Source of the DNA: Planctomycetota bacterium
GTDB lineage: Bacteria > Planctomycetota > Phycisphaerae > Sedimentisphaerales > Anaerobacaceae
Assembly (NCBI GenBank): GCA_019456145.1
Contig: VRUL01000015.1
Span: 52,189-116,188 of the forward strand
Direction: 5' to 3'
DNA length: 64,000 bases
Shown: one piece after another, positions 16,256 to 24,734 of the stretch
Numbering within the stretch: position 1 is the first letter of the stretch
Layout of the letters: every line of letters begins with the position of its first letter
Notes under the pieces: model-generated
Seen by the model: only the letters and a program-made list of their open reading frames with translations
Databases searched by the model: none
What the model was told of the DNA's origin: nothing
Made by a program: the position numbers and the translations under genes

Positions 16256-16546
16256 ATGGGTATTTCTGAAATAATTGGCGACAAAAGAAAAGATATACTT
16301 GCGCTGGCGGCAAAGTACGGTGCTTCTAATGTTCGCGTATTTGGCTCTGTGGCTCAAGGGGCGGCCGACGAGAACAGCGACGTTGATTTTCTGGTTGAGC
16401 TTGAGGCGGGGAGGTCGCTGTTTGACGTGGGCGGGCTGTTAATGGAACTTCAGAACCTGTTAGGCCGAAGCGTGGACGTTGTAACTGAGAAGGGTCTGCA
16501 TTGGTACATCAAAGAGCGTGTATTGAGTGAGGCCAAACCAATATGA
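16256..16546 (+). CDS. mntA: MntA-type nucleotidyltransferase antitoxin
   Basis: A 96-residue minimal nucleotidyltransferase with the GS-x10-D-x-D motif (Gly30-Ser31 ... Asp42-Val-Asp44 in VFGSVAQGAADENSDVDFLV). This is the MntA/MNT antitoxin family of type VII toxin-antitoxin systems: MntA transfers AMP from ATP to a Tyr of the HEPN toxin HepT and silences it. The overlapping next gene is that toxin (ATGA, 4-base overlap), an exact match to the known operon order. The weak AAGGG about 9 bases before ATG and the MITE immediately upstream are the only visible control elements. Confidence 0.92.
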   Translation: MGISEIIGDKRKDILALAAKYGASNVRVFGSVAQGAADENSDVDFLVELEAGRSLFDVGGLLMELQNLLGRSVDVVTEKGLHWYIKERVLSEAKPI

Positions 16547-16872
16547 AAGACGACCGACTCTATCTAATCCACATTCGCGAATGCATCGAACGCATAGACT
16601 CTTACGTTACCGGGGAGGATAAGCAAAAGTTTCTGGATTCGACGCTCATACAGGACGCTGTGCTTCGCAATTTGCAGGTCCTTGCTGAGTCGACACAGCG
16701 TTTGTCAGATGCTGTTAAGGAAAGCGCCGGCGAGGTCGACTGGTTCAAAATAGCAGGTTTTCGGAATGTGCTCGTTCACGACTATCTGGGGATTGATGTT
16801 GAACAGGTATGGAATATCTTAGAGAAAGACCTGCCTGAACTCAAAAGACACATCGAAAAATTACTTCAGTAA
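16543..16872 (+). CDS. hepT: HepT-type HEPN ribonuclease toxin (DUF86)
   Basis: A 109-residue helical protein of the DUF86/HepT family with the toxin motif R-x4-H-x-Y (Arg74, His79, Tyr81 in FRNVLVHDYLG). HepT proteins cleave or inactivate RNA (tRNA ends in studied cases) and are neutralised by adenylylation of the motif Tyr by MntA, the product of the overlapping upstream gene. All key residues of both partners are present, so the module looks intact. It sits in the repeat-rich accessory island between ahbA-ahbB and the FKBP gene, consistent with acquisition as a mobile stabilising or defence module. Confidence 0.92.
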   Translation: MKDDRLYLIHIRECIERIDSYVTGEDKQKFLDSTLIQDAVLRNLQVLAESTQRLSDAVKESAGEVDWFKIAGFRNVLVHDYLGIDVEQVWNILEKDLPELKRHIEKLLQ

Positions 16873-17340
16873 CCATCGCCTCTCCGCTGCGCTATGAGAT
16901 GCTGGATACCTGCCATATAAATGATTAATGATTATTGATGATTGATTAATTGTTGAGATTGCCGCGTCGACCTTCGGTCTCCTGGCAATGACATTTTTTA
17001 ATAGATCCCTCGACTGCGCTCGGGATGACAGGGAGTAAGGAGTAAGGAGTAAGGAGTAAGGAGGGAAAAGGGAAAAAGGGGAAAAAGAATATCGAATATT
17101 CCTTCGACTGCGCTCAGGATAAACTCATAAATAATGGTGGGGCAAGCCATATAAATGATTAAGGATGAATGACCCCTAAGGGGTGAATGATTGATGATTG
17201 ATTAATTGTTGAGATTGCCGCTTCGACTTTCGGTCTCCTCGCAATGACATTTTTTAATAGATCCCTCGACTGCGCTCGGGATGACAGGGGGTGAGATTGG
17301 CGCGGTGCGGGAATGACAACATTGGCTAAAGCCCATCCTA
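16873..17340. repeat. Cluster of interspersed boilerplate repeats
   Basis: Two tandem-like copies of a composite sequence: CCATATAAATGATTAA, then TTGTTGAGATTGCCGC(G/T)TCGA, then GGTCTCCT(C/G)GCAATGACA, then TTTTTTAATAGATCCCTCGACTGCGCTCGGGATGACAGG (16911-17031 and 17147-17288). Between them is a tandem GTAAGGA run (17032-17062). Another copy lies at 24540-24690 and a partial copy at 15855-15906. The units contain several short inverted repeats (CGACC-TTCGGTC, GACTGCGCTCGG). No protein-coding signal; stop codons occur in all frames. Confidence 0.6.
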
Positions 17341-17478
17341 CCGCGATTAGCAAAAATTATTGAAGAACCGGGCATTTTTTTTGTAACCTTTCACGGTAAT
17401 AAACGTCTTATATATATGAAGGTCAGGCCATGGATGGTGATGTCAGGAAGCAAATGACGGAAGCGTTAGAAGGGAAAG

Positions 17479-17715
17479 GTGCGATCCATGAAATCGCGGG
17501 ATTCAGGTATGATAAGTAGGGATGCGAGGCGTGAGATGGAGGATTTTATCAATCAGCACTTCGATGACAAGGCCAAAGGGTGGCCGAAGTCCAGTCTTTC
17601 CGGCGAAGATTCCAGTGGAGCCGACCCGGTTCAAAAGGTTAGAAAAGCCAGCAGAATACATAAGCCCCGAAGTGAATCACACGGCAGCGGGCGCGTGCCA
17701 CGGCTGCGGAAGTAA
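17479..17715 (+). CDS. Doubtful 78-aa ORF, possibly a remnant
   Basis: A basic, Ser/Arg/Lys-rich ORF (SRDARREMEDFINQHFDDKA near the start; PRSESHGSGRVPRLRK at the end) preceded by AAGGGA. An overlapping frame reads NHTAAGACHGCGSKA, and another short frame (from 17430) reads KQMTEALEGKGAIHEIAG, as if a longer gene had decayed by frameshifts. I do not recognise the family. It lies between the boilerplate repeats and the FKBP gene in a ~900-base region otherwise without genes. It could be noncoding. Confidence 0.2.
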   Translation: MRSMKSRDSGMISRDARREMEDFINQHFDDKAKGWPKSSLSGEDSSGADPVQKVRKASRIHKPRSESHGSGRVPRLRK

Positions 17716-17791
17716 AGCCCTTGCGAATGACGGCCGGAGACAGACTTATGCTATACTTGATGCCGGCTCCGGCCGGGTGCGGTAACGAGTT

Positions 17792-18553
17792 TTACTTTAA
17801 TATTTCGAGCAATTCAATTTCAAATATAAGTGCGGAATTGCCCGGAATGGTCCTGTTGCCCCGTTCACCGTAAGCCAGGTTCGCAGGTATGTACAACTCC
17901 CATTTGGCGCCTTCCTTCATAAGCAGTAGAGCTTCTGTCCAGCCCTTGATTACCCTGGTAACACCAAACTCGGCGGGCTTGCCGCGCTTGTAGGAACTGT
18001 CAAACTCCGTGCCGTCAATAAGAGTGCCGCGATAGTTTGTCTTGACCTTGTCGGCGGCGGTGGGGATTTTGCCTGTTCCTTCCTTGATTACTTTGTATTG
18101 CAGACCGCTTGGCAGTACCTTGATGCTCTCTCTCTTTTTATTGGCCTCAAGGAATGCCTTGCCGGTGGCGAGGTTCTTTGCAGCATTGAGCTTCTGACGC
18201 TCCTGCTGTTGTGTCTTCATGCGCTGGCTGAGATCAGTCATAACCTGCACTATTTCTTCCTGAGTAAGCGCTAATTGCTGGTCGGCCATACTATCTTTGA
18301 GCCCCTGGGTCAGCAAATCAAGCTTAACATCAAGTCTCTGGCTTTTGAAGTTCTGGCCCAATTGGACCCCTATCGCATAGCTGACCTTATCCATTTCGGT
18401 CTTGAGCACAACCATCTTCCGTACCTTGATTAGCGGAGCAGAATCCGTTTTGACCGCGGGCGCCGCTGCTTTGGGGCTTTGTTTTGCTGCGTAAACCGAC
18501 ATCGCAAGCAAGCAGCTCAAAACCAGTATCAGAATAAACATTCTCTTTTTCAC
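17792..18553 (-). CDS. FKBP-type peptidyl-prolyl cis-trans isomerase, exported
   Basis: A 253-residue protein of the FkpA/FklB/Mip type. GTG start with AAGGAG 7 bases upstream. A cleavable signal peptide (MFILILVLSCLLAMSVYA) is followed by a helical dimerisation domain (~50-150; MDKVSYAIGVQLGQNFKSQ, then KAFLEANKKRESI) and a C-terminal FKBP domain (~155-253) with LPSGLQYKVIKEGTG, GTEFDSSYKRG, VIKGWTEALLLMKEG and IPANLAYGERG, the usual active-site signatures. Such proteins speed proline isomerisation and act as chaperones for envelope proteins. It lies on the same strand as hemB-cobA/hemD, 147 bases downstream of hemB, and may end that operon. Confidence 0.93.
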   Translation of the reverse strand: MKKRMFILILVLSCLLAMSVYAAKQSPKAAAPAVKTDSAPLIKVRKMVVLKTEMDKVSYAIGVQLGQNFKSQRLDVKLDLLTQGLKDSMADQQLALTQEEIVQVMTDLSQRMKTQQQERQKLNAAKNLATGKAFLEANKKRESIKVLPSGLQYKVIKEGTGKIPTAADKVKTNYRGTLIDGTEFDSSYKRGKPAEFGVTRVIKGWTEALLLMKEGAKWELYIPANLAYGERGNRTIPGNSALIFEIELLEILK

Positions 18554-18700
18554 TTTTGTCTCCTTTTTCGCTTATAAAAACTTATGTGCGGGGCCGACCA
18601 CCAACCCTGCCTCAAAACATAATTGTAACGAGTATATTATTGTATCATAAATGCCCAAATATTGCAAGGGCTTAGTGGAGTGATTGAGAACAATCGAGGG

Positions 18701-19675
18701 CTATTTTGACAGCAATTTGGCAACTTCTTTGGCAAAATACGTGATTATAATATCGGAACCTGCACGTTTAATTGAGCCGAGCATTTCGAGCATTGCTGAA
18801 TCTTTATCCAACAGTCCTGCCTGGGCGGCAGAGTTGAGCATCATATATTCGCCGCTGACATTGTAAGCTGCTATGGGGCAATCGAAGCGGCGCTTCGCAC
18901 GATGTATTATATCGAGAAAACACAGTGCCGGCTTTACCATTACGATGTCTGCACCTTCGGCTATATCGAGAGCGATTTCAGCCATGGCCTGGTCGCTGTT
19001 GGCAGGATCCATTTGATATCCCTTTCGGTCGCCGAAGGAAGGGGTGGATTCGGCGGCGTCCCTGAACGGCCCGTAAAAAGCGGAAGCATATTTTGCAGCA
19101 TACGACATAATGGCGATGTCCTGAAAGTCATTTTCCTCCAAAGCCTGGCGAATGTACTTTACCCGGCCATCCATCATGTCACTGGGGGCGATGATGTCGG
19201 CCCCGGCTTGAGCGTGCGAAAGCGCCATCTTAGCGAGCAGTTCGCAGGTTGCGTCGTTGTCGATTTTTCCTTCTTTAATCACGCCGCAATGCCCGTGGTC
19301 GGTGTACTCGCAAAGGCAGACGTCGGTGATAACGAGCAAATCCGGTGCGGCTTTTTTGATTTGACTTATTGAGCGCTGTACGACGCCGGTTTCGGCCCAG
19401 GCCTGTGAGCCGATTTGGTCTTTTTTGTCGGGCAGGCCGAAAAGGAGCACGGCAGGTATGCCCAGTGATGCGACTTCGGCAGCTTCGGCTCCAATTGTGT
19501 CCGGCGAAAAGTGGAAACAATCGGTCATTGACTTGATCGGGACCTTGAGACCTTCGCCCGGGCGGACAAACAATGGATAAACCAAATCATCGATGCTTAA
19601 CGTGGTTTGGCGGACCAGCCGCCGCATCGCAGGAGTTCTGCGCAACCTTCGCATCCTGATTTTGGGAAAAGCCAT
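18701..19675 (-). CDS. hemB: Porphobilinogen synthase (delta-aminolevulinate dehydratase)
   Basis: A 324-residue HemB. It condenses two 5-aminolevulinate molecules to porphobilinogen. Both Schiff-base lysine segments are present ([17 protein letters not shown] and [10 protein letters not shown]), with the Zn-type cysteine motif [23 protein letters not shown] and [13 protein letters not shown] 19675 ([13 protein letters not shown]) with an AAGGGA 10 bases upstream is chosen over a TTG 21 bases further out. It lies 22 bases after the cobA-hemD stop on the same strand, so the two are surely cotranscribed. Confidence 0.97.
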   Translation of the reverse strand: MAFPKIRMRRLRRTPAMRRLVRQTTLSIDDLVYPLFVRPGEGLKVPIKSMTDCFHFSPDTIGAEAAEVASLGIPAVLLFGLPDKKDQIGSQAWAETGVVQRSISQIKKAAPDLLVITDVCLCEYTDHGHCGVIKEGKIDNDATCELLAKMALSHAQAGADIIAPSDMMDGRVKYIRQALEENDFQDIAIMSYAAKYASAFYGPFRDAAESTPSFGDRKGYQMDPANSDQAMAEIALDIAEGADIVMVKPALCFLDIIHRAKRRFDCPIAAYNVSGEYMMLNSAAQAGLLDKDSAMLEMLGSIKRAGSDIIITYFAKEVAKLLSK

Positions 19676-19697
19676 GATAAAATCCCTTATCTTCAAC

Positions 19698-21239
19698 TTA
19701 CGTCTTATGTTTTTCGCTTTCTTCTAAAGCATCGAGTAATCCATCAATAGTATGTTCGTCAGCCTGGAGGTCAATCTTGATGCCAATTTTTTTTAATTGT
19801 TCGGAAGTTACCGGTCCAATCGAGGCCACCTTGACATTACCTGAGTTTATTAAATCGGGCTTGATTTGTTCAAAAAATGCCGTGACCGCAGAAGGACTTG
19901 CAAATGTCAGCCAGTCAATTTGGCCTTCGACTATCTGTTTTGTTAGCGGGCCGCAATCGCTTCTGGTTGTTACGGCGGTATATATCGGCACATTATCAAC
20001 GTCGGCCCCGGCGCGATGCAACAGGTCGATAAGCTCGACCGAAGCAAGCTGCGAGCGCAAAAGCAAAACCTTTTTGCCTTGCAGATTTGCGTGACTGATT
20101 AATTGATTGCCAAGCTCTTTGCCGGTGAAGACATCAGGGACAAAATCGGGCTTTATACCAAAGTCATTCAGACTGTTGGCAGTCCGGCTGCCGATTGCGG
20201 CGATTTTGGTAGAAGCAAAGACGCGAGCGTCTTTGGCCAGGTCACGCAGGCAATCGAAGAAAATGCAGACGCCATTTGTGCTGGTGAAGATTATCCAGTC
20301 GTATTTTGAAAGTTTTTCAAGTGTGTGCAGAAACTCATTGGTGTTAGTCAATGGCTTTAGTTTTATCGTTGGAAATTCTATCGGATTGCCCGCCCGTTGA
20401 ATAATCTTAGCTGCGAAGTCAGCATTGCCATGATGGTCGCGAGTTACAACGATACTCTTGCCAAATAAAGGCTTTTTCATAAACCAGTTCAGTTTCGTAT
20501 CAGAAAAGGCAGCGGCGCCAATCACTACTATGGCAGGGGGGGCGATGTTTTCCTGCTTACATTTATCGGTTATAAGGCCCAGCGTTGACGTTGTTATTCT
20601 CTGATTGGGGAATGTAGCGTCGGCGATTACGGCAGCCGGGGTATTTATATCCATGCCGTTTTTTATGAGCTGGTCGGTGATGAATTGGAGGCCTCCCATA
20701 CCCATATAGAAGACTATGGAGCCGGGGAATTTGGCCAGTACGCTCCAGTCGATACTGCTTTGCTGCTTTGAATCCGCTTCATGGCCCGTGATGAAAGCGA
20801 CCTGCGAGCTGTAGTTTCTGTCGGTGAGCATGACGCCTGCGTACTCGGCGGCGGCGATGGCGGCGGTCACGCCGGGCACTATTTCGAAATCGATATCGGC
20901 TTCAGCAAGAATCCTGGCCTCCTCGGAACCTCTGCCGAAGATGCAAGGGTCGCCGCCTTTCAGGCGGACGACGGTTTTTCCGCTTGATGCCTTTTCGACA
21001 AGGAGCTTGTTGATTTGGTCCTGTGTAAAGGAGCCGGTTCCGATGCGTTTGGGGACGTGCATAATCTCGGCGTCTGCGCCGGCGTAAGTCAGCAAAGCCG
21101 GGTTGGCCAGCTTATCGTAGATTATGCAGTCAGCGGCTTTTAAGACCTCTGCGCCGCGGACGGTAATCAAATCCGCTCTGCCCGGGCCTGCACCTACAAG
21201 ATATACCATTCCTTTGTTCTTAGGTTTTTCAATATTCAT
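19698..21239 (-). CDS. cobA-hemD: Fused uroporphyrinogen-III C-methyltransferase / uroporphyrinogen-III synthase
   Basis: A 513-residue bifunctional enzyme. Residues ~10-250 are the SUMT methyltransferase: [63 protein letters not shown]. It methylates uroporphyrinogen III to precorrin-2 with SAM. Residues ~258-505 are HemD ([62 protein letters not shown]), which closes hydroxymethylbilane to uroporphyrinogen III. The product flows to siroheme, the substrate of the AhbA-AhbB protein at 10528-11520. The fusion is common in several bacterial phyla. hemB follows after 22 bases. A long untranslated leader or island boundary lies upstream. Confidence 0.96.
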   Translation of the reverse strand: MNIEKPKNKGMVYLVGAGPGRADLITVRGAEVLKAADCIIYDKLANPALLTYAGADAEIMHVPKRIGTGSFTQDQINKLLVEKASSGKTVVRLKGGDPCIFGRGSEEARILAEADIDFEIVPGVTAAIAAAEYAGVMLTDRNYSSQVAFITGHEADSKQQSSIDWSVLAKFPGSIVFYMGMGGLQFITDQLIKNGMDINTPAAVIADATFPNQRITTSTLGLITDKCKQENIAPPAIVVIGAAAFSDTKLNWFMKKPLFGKSIVVTRDHHGNADFAAKIIQRAGNPIEFPTIKLKPLTNTNEFLHTLEKLSKYDWIIFTSTNGVCIFFDCLRDLAKDARVFASTKIAAIGSRTANSLNDFGIKPDFVPDVFTGKELGNQLISHANLQGKKVLLLRSQLASVELIDLLHRAGADVDNVPIYTAVTTRSDCGPLTKQIVEGQIDWLTFASPSAVTAFFEQIKPDLINSGNVKVASIGPVTSEQLKKIGIKIDLQADEHTIDGLLDALEESEKHKT

Positions 21240-21613
21240 ATCTGATGCTCAATAATAGATACCCGACATGCATAGGTACGTTAAATCCGAAATCCAAATG
21301 TTTAAAACAGGTAAAACCCCCAGCAGTGCCGGGGGCCAACAATTTGGAAAGGATACCAAATACGTTTTGGAATTGCCAGTTTTTTGTTGATTGGGCTTTT
21401 GAGGGCACATTTTGAGGTGGCAGTTGACTATTTGGGAGCGGGCGTCTATAATGGTACTTTCAGGACAAAGTTGGCGAGGAGTGGGGATGTTGGGATTGAG
21501 TAACTTTGACTACTAATTTTTTAGTTGGAGCTTAAAATAAGCAATCCTTGAAAAGAAATTTTGCCGAAATAATAATGTAGTAGGCAAAAATATAGATAAG
21601 ATGGAGTTCACAA
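21240..21613. other. Divergent intergenic region between cobA-hemD and the ATPase gene
   Basis: About 370 bases. It contains a GC hairpin CCCCCAGCAGTGCCGGGGG (21318-21336), a consensus-like promoter directed to the right (annotated separately), and an AT hairpin ACTAA-TTTT-TTAGT (21512-21525). No further gene is seen. Confidence 0.4.
21424..21452 (+). promoter_or_regulatory. Sigma70-type promoter for the ATPase/TPR operon
   Basis: TTGACT - 17 bases - TATAAT, five of six and six of six consensus matches at ideal spacing, reading toward the gene at 21614. It would give a ~155-base leader containing the AT hairpin at 21512-21525. Confidence 0.6.
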
Positions 21614-22924
21614 ATGTCTGATGACTTGAAAAAAATCTATCAGGTTTTCGATCCGGCGCCTCTGTTGGCGGATGAAACCGATCTCTATGTAGACCTGGAT
21701 GCTGTCCGGGGCAGTTCCGGGCTTGTAAAAAAATTGGCTAAAATCATACGACTCTCAGATAGTCCAACCTGTCAACTTCTTGCCGGCCATCGAGGAAGCG
21801 GAAAAAGTACTGAACCGTGGAGACTGCAAGGAGAACTTGAAAGTGGGAAAGAGAAATTCTTCACTGTTTTCTGTGAAATATTAGAAGATATCGAGCCAAA
21901 CGATGTTGATTTCCCAGACATTCTGATAGCGATTATTCGTCAGATGGCAGATCAATTTCGAAATAGGCTTGGTATAAACTTAAAACCAGGTTACTTCAAA
22001 ACAAGATGGGAAGAGCTCAAAAGTTTTCTCGGTCGGGATGTAGATTTAACCGGAGTCGAGCTTAATGTCGGCTTAGCAAAGTTCTCAACAGCGATAAAAA
22101 GTAGCCCTAATACCAGACAAGAAATACGCAAAAATCTCGAACCACGTACAAGTAGCTGGATCGATGCTGCCAATGATGTAATAAGTGATGCAGTACTTCA
22201 GTTATCCAAGAAAAACTATGTAGGTTTGTCCATCATTGTAGATGGACTGGATAAAATGACACTTAGAGCACATCCTCAAGTTGGTTGTTCGACTGCCGAG
22301 TATCTCTTTGCGGAGAGGCATGCTCAACTGACGGCATTCAATTGCCATTTGATTTACACAATGCCAATTGCACTTGCCTATTCCTGCCGGGAGCGTGATA
22401 TTGCGAACCTGTATGGATACACTGCCCCACCAGTTGTTCCTATGACAATGATCGTTGACACGGCAGGTAAAAGAAATAATGCTGGTTTTGATAAATTCAA
22501 AGAACTAATCCGCAAACGTCTCCACAAGACGGGTACAAAGGAACAGGATTTTTTTAAAAGCAACAGTACTCGCGATAAGGTAATTAAATATAGTGGAGGA
22601 CAGCCTCGAGAACTTATTACACTTATACGCGATTCGATCATCGAGGGAGAATTGCCTATAACATCATCGTCGGTCGAGAAGGTCAAAAGAAAAGCACATC
22701 ATGCTTATGCGCGGCAACTTCGTGAGGAGCACTGGGCAATAATCGAACAGGTCAGTAAAGACAATAAACTTAGTCGTAATGAAAAGAACGACCATTTATG
22801 TATGGAGCTACTCGACAACCGTGCGATTCTTCTGTATGAAAACGGCGGAGAATGGTACGGAGTTAATCCACTGCTTCCAACGCCTCCCAGTTCAAGCAAA
22901 CTGAAAAATGAAAAAAAACGATGA
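21614..22924 (+). CDS. AAA-type P-loop ATPase, partner of TPR protein
   Basis: A 436-residue cytosolic ATPase. Walker A is AGHRGSGKST (~residues 57-66); Walker B is SIIVDGLDKM (~residues 208-217, hhhhDGLD). A later GGQPRELITLIRDSI (~residues 323-337) is the sensor-2/winged-helix-proximal segment seen in AAA_16/STAND-like and ORC-like ATPases. The C-terminus carries a winged-helix-like segment (LCMELLDNRAILLYENGGEWYGVNPL). GGAG lies 8 bases before the ATG. Its 3' end overlaps the start of the TPR gene by 17 bases, so the pair is translationally coupled. Such ATPases often act as switches in stress or immune signalling; no effector nuclease, TIR or protease domain is attached. Relatives exist, but I cannot name a system. 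Confidence 0.82.
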   Translation: MSDDLKKIYQVFDPAPLLADETDLYVDLDAVRGSSGLVKKLAKIIRLSDSPTCQLLAGHRGSGKSTEPWRLQGELESGKEKFFTVFCEILEDIEPNDVDFPDILIAIIRQMADQFRNRLGINLKPGYFKTRWEELKSFLGRDVDLTGVELNVGLAKFSTAIKSSPNTRQEIRKNLEPRTSSWIDAANDVISDAVLQLSKKNYVGLSIIVDGLDKMTLRAHPQVGCSTAEYLFAERHAQLTAFNCHLIYTMPIALAYSCRERDIANLYGYTAPPVVPMTMIVDTAGKRNNAGFDKFKELIRKRLHKTGTKEQDFFKSNSTRDKVIKYSGGQPRELITLIRDSIIEGELPITSSSVEKVKRKAHHAYARQLREEHWAIIEQVSKDNKLSRNEKNDHLCMELLDNRAILLYENGGEWYGVNPLLPTPPSSSKLKNEKKR

Positions 22925-24539
22925 TATTTCGACAACATCCGAGCACATAAGTCGGCAGAGCGCAGAACTGATGGCTCTTCGGAGAATGCTGGTAGCCTCG
23001 GAAGGGACTTTTTCATTGAGCATCGCAATTTGTAACAGTCCGTCCTTGCGCGATTATCTTATAACAAAGCTAAAGGAAGAATCAAAAGCCATCGCGATAG
23101 TCCAGATAAACAGGAAAGTAAAAGATGTCTTAGACTTAGTTTGCAGGAACGTATCAGAAGAAAACAGCACTGGAATATTTGTCGTGGGGATCGAAAATGT
23201 CCTGCCGTCAGACCGAAAAGAATACAAAGTTCTTCAGGTCCTTAATGCAGCAAGGGAACTGTGGAAGTCTCATTTTTCCTGTCCTGTTGTTTTCTGGCTC
23301 CCTGAATATGCTGCAACCTTGTTATCTATACATGCACGTGACGTGTGGTCCTGGCTAAGCCATAGCTTTGAATTTATCTCCGAGCAGGCAACTGCTTCAA
23401 CTGGAATGATGGATGTTTATGCCGGCGACATTATCTCTGCCGGCAAGCTTGACGTAGACCAAAAACGGTTCAGGATTGCTGAACTTGAACAGCGTATAGA
23501 CGATACAGGTTATCCACCAAAACAGCCGCTTGTTCAACACGTACTGATCTGGCTTCAAGAGCTTGCCTATATTTACTATACAGTTGGAGAAATAGAGAAA
23601 GCACAGGAGAATATCTTAAAGTCTCTGGAGATTAAGGAAAAGCTTGGGCTGCAGGAAGGAATGGCAAGCAGCTACGGCAATTTAGGGCTGATTTATCAAA
23701 CGAGGGGCGACTTAGATAAGGCTGAAAAGATGATTTCAAAGTCATTGGAGATTGATAAGAAGCTCGGCCGGTTGGAAGGGATGGCAAATCAATACTGCAA
23801 TTTAGGGCTGATTTATCAAACGCGTGGAGATTCAGGTAAGGCCGAGGAGATGCACAAAAAGTCACTGGAGATTGCAGAAGAGCTTGGCATGAAGGACGTG
23901 ATGGCAAGTGGTTACGGGAATTTAGGATTGATTAATCAAACGAGGGGAGAATTAGATAAGGCAGAGGAGATGTATAAAAAGTCGATGCAGATTAGCGAAA
24001 AGCTTGGGATGCAAGAGGGAATGGCATGTCAGTACGGCAATTTAGGGAATGTCTATAAAGCGAGGGGTGACTTAGATCAGGCCGAGGAGATGCATAAAAG
24101 AGCACTGGAGATTGAGAAGAAGCTTGGTCTACTTGAGGGAATGGCTGCGGATTACGGTAATTTAGGGAATGTCTATAAAGCGAGGGGTGACTTAGATAAG
24201 GCCGAGGAGATGCAAAAAAAGGCATTGGAGATTGACAAAAAAATTGGAAGGCTTGAAGGTCAAGCATTTCGTTACGGCAATTTAGGGGCGGTTTATCAAA
24301 TGAGGGGTGAATTAGATAAGGCCGAGGAGATGCATAAAAAGTCGTTGGAGATTAGCGAAAAGCTTGGGCTGCAGAAGGGAATGGCAAATAATTACGGCAA
24401 TTTAGGAGTGGTTTATCGAGATAGAGGTGATAACGCGAAGGCGCGGGAGTACTGGGAAAAGGCGTTGGATTTGTATAAGAAGATCGAGATGCCACAGATG
24501 GTTGAGAAGGTGGTGGGGTTGATCGATTCGATTGATTAA
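22908..24539 (+). CDS. TPR protein with Walker-A-less ATPase-like N-terminus
   Basis: A 543-residue protein. The first ~185 residues look like a P-loop NTPase core without a Walker A: helix/strand elements IAICNSPSLRDYLITKL, KAIAIVQINRK, STGIFVVGIENVLPSDR (a Walker-B-like strand) and CPVVFWLPEY. From ~residue 215 come eight 40-residue TPRs of the kinesin-light-chain/LGN (TPR_12) type with consensus YGNLGxVYxxRGDLDKAEEM and HKKSLEIxEKLGxxEGMA. The period is exactly 120 bases in DNA. TPR_12 arrays sense or dock partners. The gene overlaps the ATPase gene by 17 bases, suggesting that the complete ATPase and this incomplete one form a heteromeric complex. It ends in the boilerplate repeats. Confidence 0.82.
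   Translation: MKKNDDISTTSEHISRQSAELMALRRMLVASEGTFSLSIAICNSPSLRDYLITKLKEESKAIAIVQINRKVKDVLDLVCRNVSEENSTGIFVVGIENVLPSDRKEYKVLQVLNAARELWKSHFSCPVVFWLPEYAATLLSIHARDVWSWLSHSFEFISEQATASTGMMDVYAGDIISAGKLDVDQKRFRIAELEQRIDDTGYPPKQPLVQHVLIWLQELAYIYYTVGEIEKAQENILKSLEIKEKLGLQEGMASSYGNLGLIYQTRGDLDKAEKMISKSLEIDKKLGRLEGMANQYCNLGLIYQTRGDSGKAEEMHKKSLEIAEELGMKDVMASGYGNLGLINQTRGELDKAEEMYKKSMQISEKLGMQEGMACQYGNLGNVYKARGDLDQAEEMHKRALEIEKKLGLLEGMAADYGNLGNVYKARGDLDKAEEMQKKALEIDKKIGRLEGQAFRYGNLGAVYQMRGELDKAEEMHKKSLEISEKLGLQKGMANNYGNLGVVYRDRGDNAKAREYWEKALDLYKKIEMPQMVEKVVGLIDSID
23553..24500 (+). repeat. Tandem 120-bp coding repeats (TPR array)
   Basis: Eight in-frame units; the TACGGCAATTTAGGG-type core is found at steps of 120 bases from 23673 to 24393 with no indels. 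Units 4 and 5 are nearly identical at the DNA level and the first and last full units share AAGCTTGGGCTGCAG. The array is therefore prone to recombination and repeat-number change. Confidence 0.85.
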
Positions 24540-24690
24540 TGATTATTTGGGATTGAGATTGCCGCGTCGGCCTTCGGCCTCCTCGCAATGACAAGATTAA
24601 ATTGGTGGGGCAAGCCATATAAATGATTAATGATGAGTGATTATTGATTAATTTTTTGAGATTCTTCACTTCGCTCAGAATGACAGCGAA
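24540..24690. repeat. Boilerplate interspersed repeat at island edge
   Basis: Contains GAGATTGCCGCGTCGG, CTTCGGCCTCCTCGCAATGACA, GGGGCAAGCCATATAAATGA and TTCACTTCGCTCAGAATGACAG, the same phrases as at 16873-17340 and 15855-15906. It begins right after the TPR stop and forms the boundary with hemC. Confidence 0.6.
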
Positions 24691-24734
24691 GAATATCGAA
24701 TGTTGAACAAGGAATTTCGAATGGCGAACTGCGG

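Noticed and set aside
17522-17785. 87-aa overlapping ORF with a CHGC motif
   Set aside because: No start context, overlaps another weak ORF in a different frame and has no recognisable domain; noted only as a possible remnant.
23553-24500. Regular repeats that could suggest a CRISPR array
   Set aside because: The 120-base period is in frame with a TPR gene, units are divergent along their length and there are no unique spacers.
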